Numbered from the stretch's first letter, positions 1-6,288 are shown. The stretch is DNA of 14,632 nucleotides from CAZPWQ01 sp964590495 (GCA_964590495.1 CAZPWQ010000091.1:1-14632), one strand, 5' to 3'. Notes: generated from the sequence alone by a model not told the origin. Translations and numbers: made by a program.

Positions 1-100
1 GGGGCAGAGGCCTTTGTCGAGGCTGGTAGCCATGAAAGGGAGATCCTTCGACTGGATAATCAGTAGCCCTGGTTCACTTTTTGGTGTCTCAGGATGACAG
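1..100. repeat. Intergenic palindromic repeat, copy 1 (cut by window edge)
   Basis: The first 55 bases are identical to positions 230-284, and the similarity continues, with divergence, to the shared end CTCAGGATGACAG at 88-100 (318-330 in the second copy). Only the right part of this copy is inside the window. It has no credible coding content. It belongs to the widespread class of intergenic repeats whose ends read like TCATTCTGAG and CTCAGGATGA. Confidence 0.8.
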
Positions 101-173
101 GTAATGGTGTTTCGTTGATGGGGTGTCAGCTGGAATAAGTGAGCAGGGCTTTATTTAAAACCTTTCCTCCTTG

Positions 174-330
174 TTGTCATTCTGAGCCAGGGCCGGTTGA
201 TTTTCCGGCCCGCCGCCGAAGAATCTGGTGGGGCAGAGGCCTTTGTCGAGGCTGGTAGCCATGAAAGGGAGATCCTTCGACTGGTTGATTGATTACCCGT
301 GGTTTACGCTTCGGTGTCTCAGGATGACAG
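174..330. repeat. Intergenic palindromic repeat, copy 2 (MITE-like)
   Basis: This copy is complete. Its left end TTGTCATTCTGAG (174-186) is the near-perfect reverse complement of its right end CTCAGGATGACAG (318-330). A second inner pair, GAAGAATCT (218-226) and AGATCCTTC (270-278), keeps the same symmetry, so the whole unit can fold as one long imperfect hairpin. It encodes no transposase, so it is a non-autonomous repeat. Positions 331-607, up to the kinase gene, contain a further GGATGACAGG-like scrap near 369 and nothing else I can support. Confidence 0.75.
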
Positions 331-607
331 GTTGTGGTGCAGGGTGCTCTTGTTTGGATTGGTTGCCATGGATGACAGGTGAGCATGACATGGCAGAATT
401 TACACACTTGCAATTTATCCGGGATTTAGTTTTTATTAGCAAGTCTTGTGGAATGGTAAAGACAAAAATTCATACCGGTGTACGGGGTATATCTGATTAT
501 TAACCATATAATTCAATAGAACTTATAAATCGGTGGCTCTTATATGATTTATTCAGACTTGAATATTTTTCCGGCCAAAGGGAGAAATCTTTTAAAAGGG
601 TATTTTT

Positions 608-2128
608 ATGGGTACTAATAAATTAGATCAGGAATCCGGGTTTGGAAGAAACGAAGTAGAATCCCTCAAAAGGATGTTTGAGAACGCTCCTGTTTACGTC
701 TGTTTGTTAGAGGGACCCGAACACCGGTTGAAGTATATGAATAAAATATTCCGCCAGTTATACGGAGGCGTCGACCTCCCGGAAGGCACATCGGCCGAAA
801 AGATCCTGAGCGAGTTTAAAGGCGCGGATGAAGAAGAAATAAGAGAACGGATCCAGTTGCTTGATTCCATTTATAACTCGGGCGAGGCATTTATTGCCAA
901 TGAATTTCAGTCGTTCTTTGGATACCGGGGAGACAGTGAGCCGGGGGAAGCCTTTTTTAATTTGATGTGTCAGCCGATGAAAGACGAAAAAGGAGAAGTT
1001 TACGGGCTTCTTATCAACGGGTATGAGGTTACTGATCATGTGAGGGCACGCCAGGAAAAAGCATACAGCAAAAAACGCCTTACCCTGGCCATGGAAGGTG
1101 CAGATGTAGGTTTTTGGGAATCGGATTTAAAAAATGAAAGGCTGGATTATACCAATGCACAATGTAAAGCCCACTTCGGTTATTCAGCCGGGGAAGAATT
1201 CACTGTTGAGGATTTTTATAATACAATAGATCCCGAAGATCGTCCCCTGGTCAGGCAGGAAAGGAAGAATGCTGTGGAAAACCGGGAGGAGTATGCTATT
1301 GAATATCGTGTGTATTGGCCTGATAATTCGAAGCACTGGATTCTGGCCCGCGGCCAGGTCCTGAGAGATGAAAATGACGAGCCATACCGGTTTATTGGCA
1401 TCACAATAGATATCACCGAATCCAAAGAGGCCGAGGAGAAACTTAAAGAAGCCGTCCGGATACGGGACGAATTTCTTGCAATAGCTTCTCATGAACTTCA
1501 AACACCCGTTACCAGCGTCAGAACCCAATCGGAACTGCTCGAGTTACAGCTGAAAAGAGACGGAGAACAAGAATACGCCGGTCAGGCTGCAAAAATAAAC
1601 AAAGGGATCAATCAGCTTTCAAAATTCATCGCTAACTTGCTTGATTTTTCCCGCATGCAGGAGGGAAAGCTACAGCTGGAAAAAGGTGATTTTAGTTTAA
1701 ATGAGGTAATAAAAGAGAGAGTGGAGGCGATACAGCCGATAACAGATCACGATATTGTGGTCGAGTCAGAAAATGATATATCCGTGTACGGCGATGAATT
1801 TCGTATCGGACAGGTGATAACCAACCTTTTAAACAATGCGATAAAATACTCACCGGAACCTGAAAAAATTATTGTACGGGCGGAAGAGGAGCAGAATAAG
1901 GTAACTGTATCGGTTGTTGATTTTGGCGTAGGTGTTTCGGAACATGAGCGGGAAACCATATTTCAGCGTTTTTATAAAGGAGACAAACCGCTTAAAACAA
2001 CTTATCCCGGATTTGGCATCGGCCTGTTTATTTCGTCCCAGATCGTGGAACAGCACGGGGGAGATATCTGGGTGGAAGACAATAACGGAAAAGGTTCTGA
2101 ATTTAAGTTCACCATCCCGGAAAAATGA
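608..2128 (+). CDS. PAS-PAS sensor histidine kinase
   Basis: This is a 506-residue sensor kinase that would autophosphorylate on histidine and pass the phosphate to a response regulator. Residues about 20-145 form a divergent PAS-like domain and about 155-275 a second PAS domain of the PAS_3 type, ending in the usual ITIDITESKEAEE linker. The HisKA domain has the H-box SHELQTP with phosphoacceptor H295. The ATPase domain shows the N-box NLLNNAIKYSP, the G1 box DFGVGVSE, the F-box IFQRFYKGD and the G2 box GFGIGLFIS. There are no membrane segments, so it is probably cytoplasmic and senses an internal or diffusible signal. The stop overlaps the downstream receiver gene by four bases, which marks the pair as one translationally coupled unit. 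A purine-rich stretch, AAAAGGG, precedes the start. Confidence 0.93.
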   Translation: MGTNKLDQESGFGRNEVESLKRMFENAPVYVCLLEGPEHRLKYMNKIFRQLYGGVDLPEGTSAEKILSEFKGADEEEIRERIQLLDSIYNSGEAFIANEFQSFFGYRGDSEPGEAFFNLMCQPMKDEKGEVYGLLINGYEVTDHVRARQEKAYSKKRLTLAMEGADVGFWESDLKNERLDYTNAQCKAHFGYSAGEEFTVEDFYNTIDPEDRPLVRQERKNAVENREEYAIEYRVYWPDNSKHWILARGQVLRDENDEPYRFIGITIDITESKEAEEKLKEAVRIRDEFLAIASHELQTPVTSVRTQSELLELQLKRDGEQEYAGQAAKINKGINQLSKFIANLLDFSRMQEGKLQLEKGDFSLNEVIKERVEAIQPITDHDIVVESENDISVYGDEFRIGQVITNLLNNAIKYSPEPEKIIVRAEEEQNKVTVSVVDFGVGVSEHERETIFQRFYKGDKPLKTTYPGFGIGLFISSQIVEQHGGDIWVEDNNGKGSEFKFTIPEK

Positions 2129-2514
2129 TTAAGTTGTTACTGTTTACCAAAGAAGGAACACGTAATATCCTGGTGGTTGAGGATAACCATGACGTATTAA
2201 ATGCGATTCTGAGTTTGCTGGAGTTTTGCGGTTATCGTGCGAAAGGGGTAAAGAGCATGAATGAAGAAACTGAAAATGAAGTAACGTCGGGAGATTATGA
2301 TCTGGTGATAATGGATATCATGCTTTCGGGCAGCGACGGCCGCAATATTACGAAAAACTTCAGGAGCAGAAAAGAAACGAGTGACATCCCGATCCTCATG
2401 ATCTCCGCTTCCCCCGATTTGAAATCCTCCGCACTGGAAGCCGGTGCAACTGATTTTCTGCCGAAACCATTCGGTGTGAATGAGATGAGACAGAAAATAG
2501 AGCAGTATTTGTAA
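2125..2514 (+). CDS. Single-domain response regulator (CheY-like receiver)
   Basis: This 129-residue protein is a receiver domain with no output domain. The acidic pocket is E19-D20 (VVEDN), the phospho-acceptor is D64 in VIMDIML, the conserved hydroxyl residue is S94 in MISAS, and the conserved lysine is K114 in PKPF. It starts inside the end of the kinase gene (ATGA overlap), so the kinase at 608-2128 is its likely partner. A receiver with no DNA-binding domain usually acts through protein contacts or a phosphorelay, and its target cannot be read here. The first 11 residues before RNILVVEDN are longer than normal for the family. They may be a by-product of the coupled start rather than a functional tail. 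Confidence 0.92.
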   Translation: MIKLLLFTKEGTRNILVVEDNHDVLNAILSLLEFCGYRAKGVKSMNEETENEVTSGDYDLVIMDIMLSGSDGRNITKNFRSRKETSDIPILMISASPDLKSSALEAGATDFLPKPFGVNEMRQKIEQYL

Positions 2515-2626
2515 TTTACCGGTTATTGCTGTCTGCCTGTTCAAACACATCCTAAAATAACCCAATCAATAGATTAACCTGAAGGCGCCGGTGAGAAATA
2601 ATTTTTTGGACGGGAAACTATTTTGA

Positions 2627-2651
2627 TGATTCTTTTTTTCTTAAAGAATCA
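2627..2651. other. Hairpin in the 2515-2735 intergenic region
   Basis: A nine-base perfect stem, TGATTCTTT (2627-2635) with AAAGAATCA (2643-2651), encloses a seven-base loop. It lies about 110 bases after the response regulator stop. There is no T-run after the stem on the plus strand, so it is a weak terminator candidate only. Nothing else stands out between 2515 and 2735. Confidence 0.3.
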
Positions 2652-2735
2652 GATATGTTCTGAGCATGAAGGAAATGTCACTACTCATTACTCATTGGGA
2701 TGAGATATTCAGCTTAATCATATAATTAACTATTT

Positions 2736-2870
2736 ATGATCTTTTGGTCCGTTATCGCGTTAATATTGGCAATAGGTTTGGGGATTTGGTGGTGGAGCCA
2801 CGAACCTGAAAACAGGGAAGATGAAGATGCCATGGAAAAATCCCAAAAATCTGATAAAAGTGAGCGGTAA
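2736..2870 (+). CDS. Small single-pass membrane protein, unknown function
   Basis: The reading frame encodes 44 residues. Residues 2-20 form one hydrophobic segment ending in GIWWW, and the remaining half is highly charged and acidic/lysine-rich (ENREDEDAMEK, then SDKSER). This is the typical shape of a small membrane protein with its soluble tail in the cytoplasm or periplasm. I do not recognise the family. It stands alone between the response regulator and the minus-strand lipoprotein, with short AT-rich DNA before the ATG. The amphipathic composition and clean TM-plus-tail layout argue for a real gene, but only comparison with relatives would prove it. The flank at 2881-2903 has a scrap of the GCCGCGG..CACGGAT repeat type. 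Confidence 0.5.
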   Translation: MIFWSVIALILAIGLGIWWWSHEPENREDEDAMEKSQKSDKSER

Positions 2871-3000
2871 TTTTATTTGAGCCGCGGTTTTCACGGATAT
2901 TAATTAACAGATGAGTGACGAATTACAGGCTGTTGACTGGAGGTCATATACCGGTTAGGTGTAGTTTCCACTGTGAACTTAAAAGAAAAAATTAAAAAGG

Positions 3001-3369
3001 CTAGTCATCCGTGTTAATAACCATATTTTGAATATCCTTCAGTGAGGGATCTTCCGCAGACCAGTAATAAAGGAGGATTTGTTTTTCTCTTTCAAAGCCA
3101 CCTATATCGGCGTAGGCCACAAATTTTACATCCCAGGAGGTTATTTCATTCTCTTTACTGGATACCGCCGCCCAATTGATGCGGGCTGCAAGTTCCCGTT
3201 CAACAGCAAAATAGTAGACAGAGGTTCCGGATTTATTAAAAACGCTTATACCGGTCTCGCCGACGTGAGTCGAGACCTTATCGGTGCTAAAGGCGGTCGG
3301 ATACTGTGAGCATCCCACCGGTAGCAAAACTGAAAAAAGAAGACACGCGAATAGAATCGGTGGTCTCAT
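3001..3369 (-). CDS. Small lipoprotein, unknown function
   Basis: The start chosen at 3369 gives a 122-residue protein with a clear lipoprotein signal: MRPP, a hydrophobic stretch, then the lipobox PVGC with the lipidated cysteine at C20. A longer in-frame start at 3492 would put 41 proline/glutamine-rich residues before the signal peptide, so it is rejected. The mature part is about 100 residues, mostly beta-like, and has no motif that I recognise. After cleavage the protein would be anchored in the inner or outer membrane, facing the periplasm. It is the only gene of its strand between the small membrane peptide and the RAYT element. No operon partner is visible. Confidence 0.7.
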   Translation of the reverse strand: MRPPILFACLLFSVLLPVGCSQYPTAFSTDKVSTHVGETGISVFNKSGTSVYYFAVERELAARINWAAVSSKENEITSWDVKFVAYADIGGFEREKQILLYYWSAEDPSLKDIQNMVINTDD

Positions 3370-3542
3370 GTTGATCTGATATAGGGTCTGGTTTGATTTC
3401 TTTTCTTGCCGCGGAGGTAGTTGAAATAGTGGAGTACCGTTCAATATACATACACCTGTGAGATGGGGTATAACTAATTGTGGGGGCACCAACCTGTACC
3501 TGTACCCTCCAACGATTCAAAGGCCGGAGGGTTTGGGAGAGC

Positions 3543-3681
3543 CCTATCCGACGGCTTGTCTTGCTGTCCGATGGGTTGATGGGGCAGGATTTTGATTCGA
3601 AAGGGAAAGGCTCCCAGCCATGTCGAACCCGTTGGCCCGATCCGAAGGAATTCCCAGGAAACAAATTCAGCGGTCGGACGG
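3543..3681. repeat. REP-type hairpin element, copy 1 (downstream of RAYT)
   Basis: This copy matches 4314-4440 in the same orientation. The left hairpin is 3543-3555 with 3563-3575, around a TTGTCTT loop. It is followed by the shared GGGGCAGGAT, a middle with AAAGGGAAA and GGCTCCC, AACCCGT, and the right arm GCGGTCGGACGGG. The right arm is separated from its partner by about 30 extra bases compared with copy 2, so this copy is more decayed. The final five codons and the stop of the transposase gene lie inside it. Confidence 0.75.
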
Positions 3682-4251
3682 GGAAAGAATATCTTTCACA
3701 ATCCTTGGATCCAATGCATCCTGAGATTGGCTTATAAAAGAATGCTGTCTGATATTTAGTGTCTGGAAAGTAAGCTGTTTGTCTATTAATGTACCATCCC
3801 GTTTTCCTGCATAATCCAGAAATGACGAATACGGCCAATACCCCATTTCACTTACCAATCCGGCACGGATCGGGTTTTGATGAATATAATGAAAACAAGT
3901 AAGAGCATATCTTTGGGTATCAAGTGGGACTGCTTTTGTTTTCTGGCGAAATAAGGACCCGCTCCGGCCGGTTTGTTTATTAATAGCCTGGGTATAAGAA
4001 CTTAAAAGAGTGGCAATTTTTGAGACTAACGGATGAATCTTCTTCAATAGGGGGTCCTTATTTATATAAATAAGCCAATGAAAATGATTGGGCATCAGGC
4101 AATAGGCTAAAATACGAGAGTGGTCGAGCAGGTGTCTCCGCATTTTTTTCAGAAAGAACAGATAATTTTGATCAGTCAAGAAAATACGCTGACTGTTATT
4201 TCCCTGATTATAGATATGGTAATAAGTATCAGACTTAATTTTCAAGCTCAT
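3667..4251 (-). CDS. REP-associated tyrosine transposase (RAYT, Y1 HUH family)
   Basis: This is a 194-residue single-strand DNA nuclease related to IS200/IS605 TnpA. The HUH motif is H56-F-H58 in MPNHFHWLI. The likely nucleophile is Y86 in SSYTQAINK, followed by the family's GRSGSLFRQ and the later FHYIHQNPIRAGLV and WPYSSF blocks. The N-terminal YYHIYNQGNN is also a family hallmark. The length is normal for Bacteroidota RAYTs. RAYTs bind imperfect palindromes with a mismatched stem. Here two such elements lie directly beside the gene, one overlapping its 3' end and one 60 bases upstream of its start. All expected motifs are intact, so the protein may still be active on these elements. The last codons (SPSDR and stop) are encoded by the REP arm itself. 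Confidence 0.92.
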   Translation of the reverse strand: MSLKIKSDTYYHIYNQGNNSQRIFLTDQNYLFFLKKMRRHLLDHSRILAYCLMPNHFHWLIYINKDPLLKKIHPLVSKIATLLSSYTQAINKQTGRSGSLFRQKTKAVPLDTQRYALTCFHYIHQNPIRAGLVSEMGYWPYSSFLDYAGKRDGTLIDKQLTFQTLNIRQHSFISQSQDALDPRIVKDILSPSDR

Positions 4252-4313
4252 AAAAGTTTGTTTTTATAGGTAAGACCTTTAAAAGAATAGATCCTTACAA
4301 TTTTTTTCTATTC

Positions 4314-4440
4314 CCCATCCGACGGCTGGTGTTGCCGTCCGATGGGTAAGAAGGGGCAGGATCTTAGAATCAAAAGGGAAAAAGGCTCCCGGCCATGTTG
4401 AACCCGTCGGACCGCGAAACCAGCGGTCGGACGGGTTTTT
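4314..4440. repeat. REP-type double hairpin element, copy 2 (upstream of RAYT); right arm can act as terminator
   Basis: Two hairpins are present. The left has a 13-base stem, 4314-4326 with 4334-4346, and the loop TGGTGTT. The right has a 15-base stem, 4401-4415 with 4423-4437, and the loop GAAACCA. Each stem has exactly one mismatch, in the same CCGTCCG/CGGTCGG context, as expected of REP sequences bound by RAYT proteins. The right hairpin runs straight into TTTTTTATTTT, so it can also work as a rho-independent terminator for plus-strand transcription. The orientation is the same as copy 1. Confidence 0.85.
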
Positions 4441-4449
4441 TATTTTCCT

Positions 4450-4478
4450 GTAAGGAATCCCCTCCCAACAATACTTAC
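4450..4478 (+). promoter_or_regulatory. ECF-sigma-like promoter element, module 1 upstream
   Basis: GTAAGGAAT (4450-4458) is followed 22 bases later by TACTTAC (4472-4478). The same pair with the same spacing occurs at 5478-5506, and both continue into a similar TAT-AGAG-CC stretch. The shape resembles ECF promoters with a GTAA(C) -35 box. It lies about 120 bases before the lipoprotein remnant. The leader between them can form two small hairpins (AGAGACC/GGTCTCT and GGCAGG/CCTGCC). Confidence 0.45.
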
Positions 4479-4572
4479 CTATTAGAGACCAGAAAATAGA
4501 AGGTCTCTGAATTAACAGGCAGGAGTAGCTCATCACGCCTGCCGGGGATATAAAATTATCCTGATCTAAAAT

Positions 4573-4857
4573 ATCAACCAAACTATATCTATAACTCTGC
4601 TCATCATAGCAGTACTGGTGGCCATATTTGCCGCCGGATGCGCTACCGTACCCAAAGAAGTGGTATGGTTGTCCGACCAGATCGGAAAGGATTTGACCGC
4701 ACTTCACGAATCCTATGATAACCTGATTCATGAATACTACAACCGGATGCGTGCCGAACGCATCGCTTACCTTGACGACGTCTGGTATCCAAGGTTTTTA
4801 GAGAATTGGATGGAAGACGGGGAAGTCCGCGCCATTGCAGCGGCTGTATATCATTAA
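4573..4857 (+). pseudogene. Small lipoprotein gene lacking a proper start
   Basis: The frame open from 4570 reads as a hydrophobic signal segment (ITLLIIAVLVAIF) followed by the lipobox AAGC, then a charged region of about 75 residues (VPKEVVWLSDQIG, ALHESYDNLI, RAERIAYLDDVWYPRFL). It therefore looks like a lipoprotein of the kind common in this group. There is no ATG in frame between the upstream stop at 4567 and the signal core. A GTG at 4618 would start inside the signal peptide and leave no usable one. Either the start codon has been lost or a rare start is used. The C-terminus (AAAVYH) may also be shortened. It sits between the REP element and the first AraC-like gene, so nearby rearrangement by the RAYT/REP unit is a plausible cause of the damage. 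Confidence 0.5.
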
Positions 4858-4868
4858 AAAATCCTAAC

Positions 4869-4897
4869 GTAACAATTACCCTTTCTGTTACTCTTGT
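4869..4897 (+). promoter_or_regulatory. ECF-sigma-like promoter element before first AraC-like gene
   Basis: GTAACA (4869-4874) is followed by 17 bases and TCTTGT (4892-4897). The identical pair with identical spacing precedes the second AraC-like gene at 5610-5638. The distance from TCTTGT to the chosen start codon is 58 bases here. Conservation of both boxes and of their distance in front of two paralogous genes is the evidence; the sigma factor is inferred. Confidence 0.5.
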
Positions 4898-4949
4898 CAT
4901 TAGTACTTGGCTTTACCAAAACAAGATTAATCAAGAAAGGAGCAAAACG

Positions 4950-5285
4950 ATGGGAGCTTTTAATCGAATACCGTTAGTACGAGCTGTTCAAGAGTTAAAA
5001 GTAAATTCCGAGGAACTAACCACCGTGAAGGGATGGGCCGGGCATATGGGATACAGCCGCTCGCATTTCAGCCGCTGTATTAAAAAACAGTTTGGCAGGA
5101 CGCCTAAAGTAATTCTGGCAGAAGTAAGACTGGAACAGGTAAAAGAGGCCATTCTGGAAGATCCCGATGCCATCGGCTATAAGATAGCATCTGATGCAAA
5201 CTTCACAGATGACAGAGCCCTTTATAAATTTTTGAATAATCATTGTGAAATGACCTTTACAGAGTTCCGGCAGGAAGTCCTGTAA
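4950..5285 (+). CDS. Small stand-alone AraC-type DNA-binding protein (first of two)
   Basis: The start at 4950 follows AAGAAAGGAGC, the best ribosome-binding site in the window, and gives 111 residues. A longer frame from 4806 runs through the preceding lipoprotein remnant and promoter, so it is rejected. The protein is essentially one AraC/XylS DNA-binding domain. The first helix-turn-helix includes WAGHMGYSRSHFSRCIKKQFG and TPKVILAEVRL; the second half includes IGYKIASDANFTDDRALYKFL and ends TFTEFRQEVL. The usual ligand-binding domain is absent, so it may act constitutively, through its level of expression, or with a partner protein. The close paralogue at 5674-6090 and the bacteriocin genes that follow suggest local regulation of that locus. 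This is inference from position only. Confidence 0.85.
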   Translation: MGAFNRIPLVRAVQELKVNSEELTTVKGWAGHMGYSRSHFSRCIKKQFGRTPKVILAEVRLEQVKEAILEDPDAIGYKIASDANFTDDRALYKFLNNHCEMTFTEFRQEVL

Positions 5286-5403
5286 AAAAGCACAAATAGG
5301 ATATAGAAATTCCTTGACAGATTCTCAGATTTTTATAAAAATAGAAATGAATCGCTGAAAGAGTAATAGAGGGTAAATTTACGACATAGTATAATGTTGG
5401 CTT
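5284..5403. repeat. Dispersed repeat A, paralogous to 8229-8350
   Basis: The repeat starts inside the stop codon of the first AraC-like gene. It shares 18 identical bases at the left end (AAAAAAGCACAAATAGGA), then colinear blocks AAAAATAGA, CTGAAAGA, GAGGGTAA and GTTGGCTT with the copy that ends 48 bases before the second precursor gene. The total lengths agree within two bases. No open frame is conserved between the copies, so it is more likely a regulatory or leader sequence than a gene. No precursor gene follows this copy. Confidence 0.7.
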
Positions 5404-5477
5404 TTTCGGTGAAATACAGTTCATAAATACATTCTAGAAGCCATTCAAGTCGATTCGCCAAAAGTTAAACTTTTTTG

Positions 5478-5506
5478 TAAGGAATACCCGCCAAACTGGT
5501 CTTACT
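5478..5506 (+). promoter_or_regulatory. ECF-sigma-like promoter element, module 2 upstream
   Basis: GTAAGGAAT (5478-5486) and GTCTTAC (5500-5506) repeat the pair at 4450-4478 with the same 22-base offset. The T-run before the -35 box and the ATAAGAG after the -10 box are shared too. Confidence 0.45.
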
Positions 5507-5609
5507 ATAAGAGCCCGGGATGCCGGTGTCAGCCTGGATTTCTATTCCATACACGAAATCCGGCGTTAGGGCCGTATCCGGTTTACGTACATTATAATTT
5601 CTAATTCAC
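5507..5609. other. Gene-free spacer between the two promoter elements of module 2
   Basis: In module 1 the equivalent position holds the lipoprotein remnant. Here there are only about 100 bases. A hairpin GGATTTC/GAAATCC (near 5538-5564) and a 25-codon frame from 5520 can be seen. The frame has no signal peptide, no good ribosome-binding site and no recognisable motif, so I do not call it a gene. The stretch 5286-5673 as a whole therefore holds repeat A, this spacer and two promoter elements. Confidence 0.4.
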
Positions 5610-5638
5610 GTAACATTTCCGGGGCCGGGCTATCTTGT
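5610..5638 (+). promoter_or_regulatory. ECF-sigma-like promoter element before second AraC-like gene
   Basis: GTAACA (5610-5615), 17 bases, then TCTTGT (5633-5638), the same as at 4869-4897. The start codon of the gene lies 41 bases after the TCTTGT box, a normal leader length. The spacer sequences of the two copies are unrelated, so the match is in the boxes rather than from recent duplication of the whole stretch. Confidence 0.5.
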
Positions 5639-5673
5639 AAATGTACTATTACCAACTATACGGAAGAAAGACG

Positions 5674-6090
5674 ATGAAAAAGAGCAGCGTCAGACCGAAC
5701 AATGGATACCGGATAGAGACTGCGATTGAGATGTTGAAAGCCAATATACATCGCATCCCCAACGTCAAAATATGGGCTGAGATGATGGGCTATTCGCGCA
5801 GTTATTTCAGCAGAAAGATCAAGGAATACTATGGACAAACACCGTCAGAACTGCTCCGGGATGTCCGGATCAAGCTCATTCACAAAAAGATACTCACCCA
5901 TCCGCGCAAGACCAGTTATGGCGTTGCAAGATTGGTAGGGTTGCAGAACGACGACTTGTTGTATAAATTTTTGTCGTATCATTTTGACACGAACTTCACC
6001 GAACTGCACAAGAAATTGCTGAATGGGGAGGATGACAGTGAGGTTTCCGGTTATCGGCATTCGGCAGACAATCGACCGCAGAATAGGTAA
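5674..6090 (+). CDS. Small stand-alone AraC-type DNA-binding protein (second of two)
   Basis: The start at 5674 follows GGAAGAAAG at good distance and gives 138 residues beginning MKKSSVRPNNGYR. The upstream in-frame ATG at 5641 would overlap the promoter element and is rejected. The domain layout equals that of the protein at 4950-5285: first helix-turn-helix with WAEMMGYSRSYFSRKIKEYYG and TPSELLRDVRI, second with YGVARLVGLQNDDLLYKFL, then a FTELHKKLL end. About 20 extra polar residues follow at the C-terminus. The shared GYSRS-FSR-IK and LYKFL blocks show paralogy, though much of the rest has diverged. It is the last regulator before the first precursor gene, with 198 bases of gene-free, structured DNA between them, so that region is its most likely target. 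Confidence 0.85.
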   Translation: MKKSSVRPNNGYRIETAIEMLKANIHRIPNVKIWAEMMGYSRSYFSRKIKEYYGQTPSELLRDVRIKLIHKKILTHPRKTSYGVARLVGLQNDDLLYKFLSYHFDTNFTELHKKLLNGEDDSEVSGYRHSADNRPQNR

Positions 6091-6112
6091 CGATTTTCCC
6101 AAACCGCACAGA

Positions 6113-6142
6113 TTGTCGACAAATCGAACATATTCTCGACAA
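6113..6142. promoter_or_regulatory. Tandem TCGACAA boxes (candidate operator)
   Basis: TTGTCGACAA (6113-6122) is a perfect 10-base palindrome. Its right half TCGACAA (6116-6122) recurs as TCGACAA at 6136-6142, exactly 20 bases later, or about two helical turns. Tandem direct boxes at that spacing are the usual layout of AraC-family sites. The boxes lie just after the second AraC-like gene and about 150 bases before the precursor start. Confidence 0.35.
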
Positions 6143-6187
6143 CTTTTTCTTGATTTAATTTAACGATGTACCAATTTGAAAGCAGAC

Positions 6188-6250
6188 ACTACACGAAGTG
6201 CAAAGCAGTACGCGAGGCTTTTGGGGGTACCTGCTTTATCCTTGTGTAGT
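6188..6250. promoter_or_regulatory. Long imperfect hairpin upstream of precursor 1
   Basis: Outer stem ACTACAC (6188-6194) pairs with GTGTAGT (6244-6250). Inner stem AAAGCAG (6202-6208) pairs with CTGCTTT (6231-6237) and extends by TAC (6209-6211) with GTA (6227-6229) across a one-base bulge. The internal loops are nearly symmetric (seven and six bases) and the top loop is G-rich. The element ends 38 bases before the precursor ATG. It could be a leader RNA structure or a DNA site. There is no T-tract, so it is not a standard terminator. Confidence 0.5.
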
Positions 6251-6288
6251 ACAATGAATAAATTACAATTAAACAAAGAGGTATAGTT

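Noticed and set aside
177..503. Overlapping open frames on both strands (minus 177-413, plus 228-503)
   Set aside because: They are read from the palindromic repeat and its flank; composition is arginine/proline-rich without any motif, and both strands are open at once.
4279..4731. 150-codon minus-strand frame
   Set aside because: It crosses the REP hairpins, the promoter element and the lipoprotein remnant, and its translation shows no protein-like pattern.
5314..5339. TTGACA followed by TATAAA, a sigma-70-like promoter in repeat A
   Set aside because: The spacer is only 14 bases, the boxes are absent from repeat B, and FCB-group housekeeping promoters use other consensus boxes.
5520..5597. 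25-codon frame beginning MPVSAW
   Set aside because: No ribosome-binding site, no leader or membrane pattern, and part of it forms the GGATTTC/GAAATCC hairpin.
6188..6250. Integron attC site
   Set aside because: The size and hairpin shape are suggestive, but the GTTRRRY core and its complement at the ends are missing and there is no integrase.
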